Below, piece after piece: positions 6,752-8,719 of a stretch of 8,719 bases of DNA; positions within the stretch are counted from its first letter, which is position 1, and the number at the start of each line of letters is the position of its first letter. The stretch comes from Clostridia bacterium (lineage in GTDB: Bacteria > Bacillota_E > SLMV01 > PUMD01): contig PWUC01000141.1 of assembly GCA_003562655.1 (NCBI GenBank), positions 1-8,719 on the forward strand, read 5' to 3'. A program made the translations under genes and the position numbers. Under the pieces are notes generated by a model. That model was not told where the DNA came from. It saw only the letters and a program-made list of their open reading frames with translations, and ran no database searches.

Positions 6752-8624
6752 TCTTCTTCTCCTCCTTCTCTTCTGCAACCTGTGGACCGGCCGCCACGGG
6801 GCTCTCCTCCTGGTATCTCTGGACCAGGTCCATCGGGTAGGCATCCAGCTCCCCGATCCACTCGGTGAGCAGCTCAACCCTCTGGTCCTCGCGCTCGGGT
6901 ATGTGGATGGGACGACCGCGGCAGTCGATAATGATGCCCACGAGACCCCCCTCAACCTGGGCGCTGACCTCAGTTCCCTTGCCGCCGCCCATGTCAAAGG
7001 CGCGGGTGGGCGTCACCTGGACCGAGGCCCTCTCATCGACCGCCAGTTTCACCCTCCTGATCTCGCCGAAATTGACCGCCTCGTTCACCGTCTCCCCCGA
7101 TGGCAGTTCAATACTCACATCGATGCATTTTCGTCCACGCCGCCCGGTCCCCAACGGCGCAATGACCGTGCCCAGGCGCAGCAGGCAGTCCTTGTCAAAG
7201 ACCTCTGCCGCGATCTCCGGATGGGTCGAGGCCAGCACGCCCAGGTGCGGCATCATGAAAATGCTGTCCACAGCCAGCTGGGTGATGCCCTCGGGCTCAA
7301 AAGAATCAATCAACATCATGGCCGCCTGTTCGCGCCTGGGCGCGTGGGAGAGCCCCCCGCCGCTGCCCACGACCATGTCCAGCCTGGCCATGTCGATGAT
7401 CTCCTTGCCCCTGGACTTGAACATATCCGTACCGCTCCAGGCGGAAACCTTCTCCTCCTCCACCTTCAGCGCCAGGCTCTTGTGATGCTGGAAAGACGTG
7501 CGCAGGGCCTCCCTTGCCAGGGCCTGTTCCAGGATCAGCTGGTCCATGGTCTGCGGTATGGTGGTGGGGCGGACCATCTTGTTGCTGATCCAGTCGCAAA
7601 GACTCTCTTCCACCACAGCAAAGGGGCACCAGCGCCTCACATTGTCGAAACCGCTCTCCTCGTAGACGTTGGTGATGCTGTAGCTCATGCCGAGGTTGGC
7701 GCTGACGGTGCGCGTGAAGGTGCCGTCGAAGTCCGAAAAGATGTCCGTGGTGGCCCCACCAATGTCGACACCGATGATGTTGGTCCCGTAGTTCTCCGCC
7801 ATGGTGTGAATGATGCTTCCAACGGCGCCAGGAGTGGGCATGATGGTGGTGTCGACCCATTCCATCAGGTTCATGTAGCCCGGGGCCTGCGCCATGACGT
7901 GGTTCATGAAGAGGTCGTGAATGCGCTCCCTGGCCGGCCCCAGGTTTTCAACATCGTGACGGGGCCGCAGGTTGGGCACGATGTTGACGTCCAGTTTGTC
8001 CTGCAGTATGCCCTGGACCATTTCCTGGGCATCCTTGTTTCCCGCGTAGACAACGGGCAGCCGGTAGGTTGCGCCGAACCGCGGCTGCGGGTTGGCCTGC
8101 AGGATGGTCTCGGCCAGGGCGGCGAGATAAGAGACCGATCCCCCATCGACTCCACCGGACAGCAGGATGATGTCCGGCCGGAGTGTCCTGATGCGCGTGA
8201 TGTGCTCGGAAGTGGAGCGGCCGTCATCGACGGCGATGACATCCAGAACAACTGAACCTGCCCCCAGTGCCGCCCGGTGGGCGGAGCTGGCGCTGATCGA
8301 ACTGACCAGACCGGCGACCATCATCTGCAGTCCTCCACCGGCGCTGCTGGTGGATACGTAGTAATCCACTCCATCGTCGTCCTTCGCCGGCCGGATGATT
8401 TCCCCGTCCTCGAGAAATCGCCGGTCCACCATCTCCTCCACCAGCCGGATCGACCGGCGCACACCCACCATCACGTCCTCCCAGGGCTTCTCGACGGTGG
8501 TCTGCACCTCCCCCCGGGTCACCAGCCGGTACTCGTCTCCCTGCTTCTCAATCAGAATCGCCTTGGTCGTGGTCGACCCGACATCCGTTGCCAGAATTGA
8601 CCTTAACTCCCCCGTTGCACCCAA
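6720..8624 (-). CDS. MutL-A: glutamate mutase L (GlmL/MutL) family ASKHA ATPase
   Basis: First gene of the module, 634 residues, colinear with MutL-B throughout. Motifs: phosphate-1 DVGSTTTK (14-21), STSSAGGGLQMMVAG (91-105), LLSGGVDGG (154-162), phosphate-2 GVDIGGATTDIFS (285-297), SANLGMSYSI (308-317), GSGGGLSHAP (420-429) and AVDSIFMMPHLGVL (451-464). The C-terminal extension carries VEGGLVGIIIDCRGRPIHI (557-575) and EWIGELDAYP (588-597). A short tail unique to this copy follows, charged and then aromatic-basic (EEKEEKKSGFFARLFKR, 618-634). The start is TTG at 8624 with GGGAGGGG (8630-8637) 5 nt upstream; an in-frame TAG at 8639-8637 rules out a longer protein. GlmL is thought to support B12-dependent aminomutases, perhaps as chaperone or reactivase, and the same role here is inferred. 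An upstream mutase gene could lie beyond the window. Confidence 0.9.
   Translation of the reverse strand: MGATGELRSILATDVGSTTTKAILIEKQGDEYRLVTRGEVQTTVEKPWEDVMVGVRRSIRLVEEMVDRRFLEDGEIIRPAKDDDGVDYYVSTSSAGGGLQMMVAGLVSSISASSAHRAALGAGSVVLDVIAVDDGRSTSEHITRIRTLRPDIILLSGGVDGGSVSYLAALAETILQANPQPRFGATYRLPVVYAGNKDAQEMVQGILQDKLDVNIVPNLRPRHDVENLGPARERIHDLFMNHVMAQAPGYMNLMEWVDTTIMPTPGAVGSIIHTMAENYGTNIIGVDIGGATTDIFSDFDGTFTRTVSANLGMSYSITNVYEESGFDNVRRWCPFAVVEESLCDWISNKMVRPTTIPQTMDQLILEQALAREALRTSFQHHKSLALKVEEEKVSAWSGTDMFKSRGKEIIDMARLDMVVGSGGGLSHAPRREQAAMMLIDSFEPEGITQLAVDSIFMMPHLGVLASTHPEIAAEVFDKDCLLRLGTVIAPLGTGRRGRKCIDVSIELPSGETVNEAVNFGEIRRVKLAVDERASVQVTPTRAFDMGGGKGTEVSAQVEGGLVGIIIDCRGRPIHIPEREDQRVELLTEWIGELDAYPMDLVQRYQEESPVAAGPQVAEEKEEKKSGFFARLFKR
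6761..6767 (-). promoter_or_regulatory. Ribosome binding site for hybrid-A inside the MutL-A coding end
   Basis: A perfect AAGGAGG lies 9 nt before GTG 6751. The same bases encode part of the Glu/Lys run near the MutL-A C-terminus, so part of that run may be kept for the site. With the 32-nt gene overlap this points to translational coupling of MutL-A and hybrid-A. Confidence 0.7.
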
Positions 8625-8719
8625 TGCTTCCCCTCCCTAACCACTGAGTTGCCGCAGAGACGGCTGTCTGTGCAGTCTGTGACCAGATGGCCCCCTGAGG
8701 AGCAGCTGCCAGCAGCTTC
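8625..8719 (-). other. Region upstream of MutL-A, reaching the window edge
   Basis: These 95 nt hold the MutL-A ribosome binding site (8630-8637) and a short inverted repeat, AGCTGC-CA-GCAGCT, at 8704-8717. A 26-codon open stretch in the MutL-A frame ends at TAG 8639-8637. It could be the end of an upstream gene but has no recognisable sequence. No convincing -35/-10 pair is visible. Confidence 0.35.

Noticed and set aside
6752..6997. N-terminal extension of hybrid-A to 533 residues
   Set aside because: The added 82 residues are an Arg/Trp/Ser-rich out-of-frame reading of the MutL-A end; the GTG at 6751 has a perfect AAGGAGG and the family sequence starts there.
3055..8624. MutL as DNA mismatch-repair protein, linked to the nearby uracil-DNA glycosylase
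   Set aside because: The motifs are those of the GlmL ASKHA ATPase family, not the GHKL ATPase of mismatch-repair MutL; only the names coincide.
8637..8717. C-terminus of an upstream gene ending at TAG 8639-8637
   Set aside because: Only 26 codons are visible, with no recognisable motif, and other frames are also open; left undecided in the upstream-region entry.

Overview
The window is a GC-rich bacterial segment with all eight recognisable genes on the minus strand, so transcription runs from high to low coordinates. Spacing is tight: overlaps of 14 and 32 nt, gaps of 2, 6, 43 and 57 nt, and one wider gap of 110 nt. Shine-Dalgarno sites are strong, and four of the eight genes appear to start at TTG or GTG. 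This style, with a family 4 uracil-DNA glycosylase and glutamate mutase L (MutL/GlmL) type ATPases, suggests a GC-rich, probably anaerobic bacterium of Firmicutes or Chloroflexi type. No taxonomic marker is present, so that is inference.

Layout in transcription order: (1) MutL-A, 8624-6720; (2) hybrid-A, a two-sandwich lipoyl-like protein with a KOW-like tail, 6751-5396; (3) a 121-residue protein with a hydrophobic centre and acidic tail, 5352-4987; (4) MutL-B, a paralog of MutL-A, 4929-3055; (5) hybrid-B, a shorter paralog of hybrid-A, 3052-1928; a 110-nt gap with a hairpin; (6) a cysteine-motif protein resembling DUF483, 1817-885; (7) family 4 uracil-DNA glycosylase, 898-224; (8) the start of tsaE, 217 to the window edge.

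The first five genes form a duplicated module, [MutL, hybrid/KOW] - small protein - [MutL, hybrid/KOW]. Both MutL copies keep the nucleotide-binding motifs of the actin/Hsp70/sugar-kinase (ASKHA) fold, so both look active. MutL is normally found beside B12-dependent aminomutases such as glutamate mutase or ornithine aminomutase, but no mutase subunit or B12-binding motif is in this window. The hybrid/KOW proteins have glycine-turn sandwich repeats but no visible lysine attachment site for biotin or lipoate. The best candidate for an undescribed system is therefore a paired ASKHA-ATPase and scaffold machine with a small partner; its job cannot be read from sequence alone.

The last three genes are a compact set with DNA-repair and tRNA-modification functions plus one cysteine-rich unknown. 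They may be a separate transcription unit or read-through from the module. The 95 nt upstream of MutL-A hold its ribosome binding site; I see no convincing promoter or gene end there.
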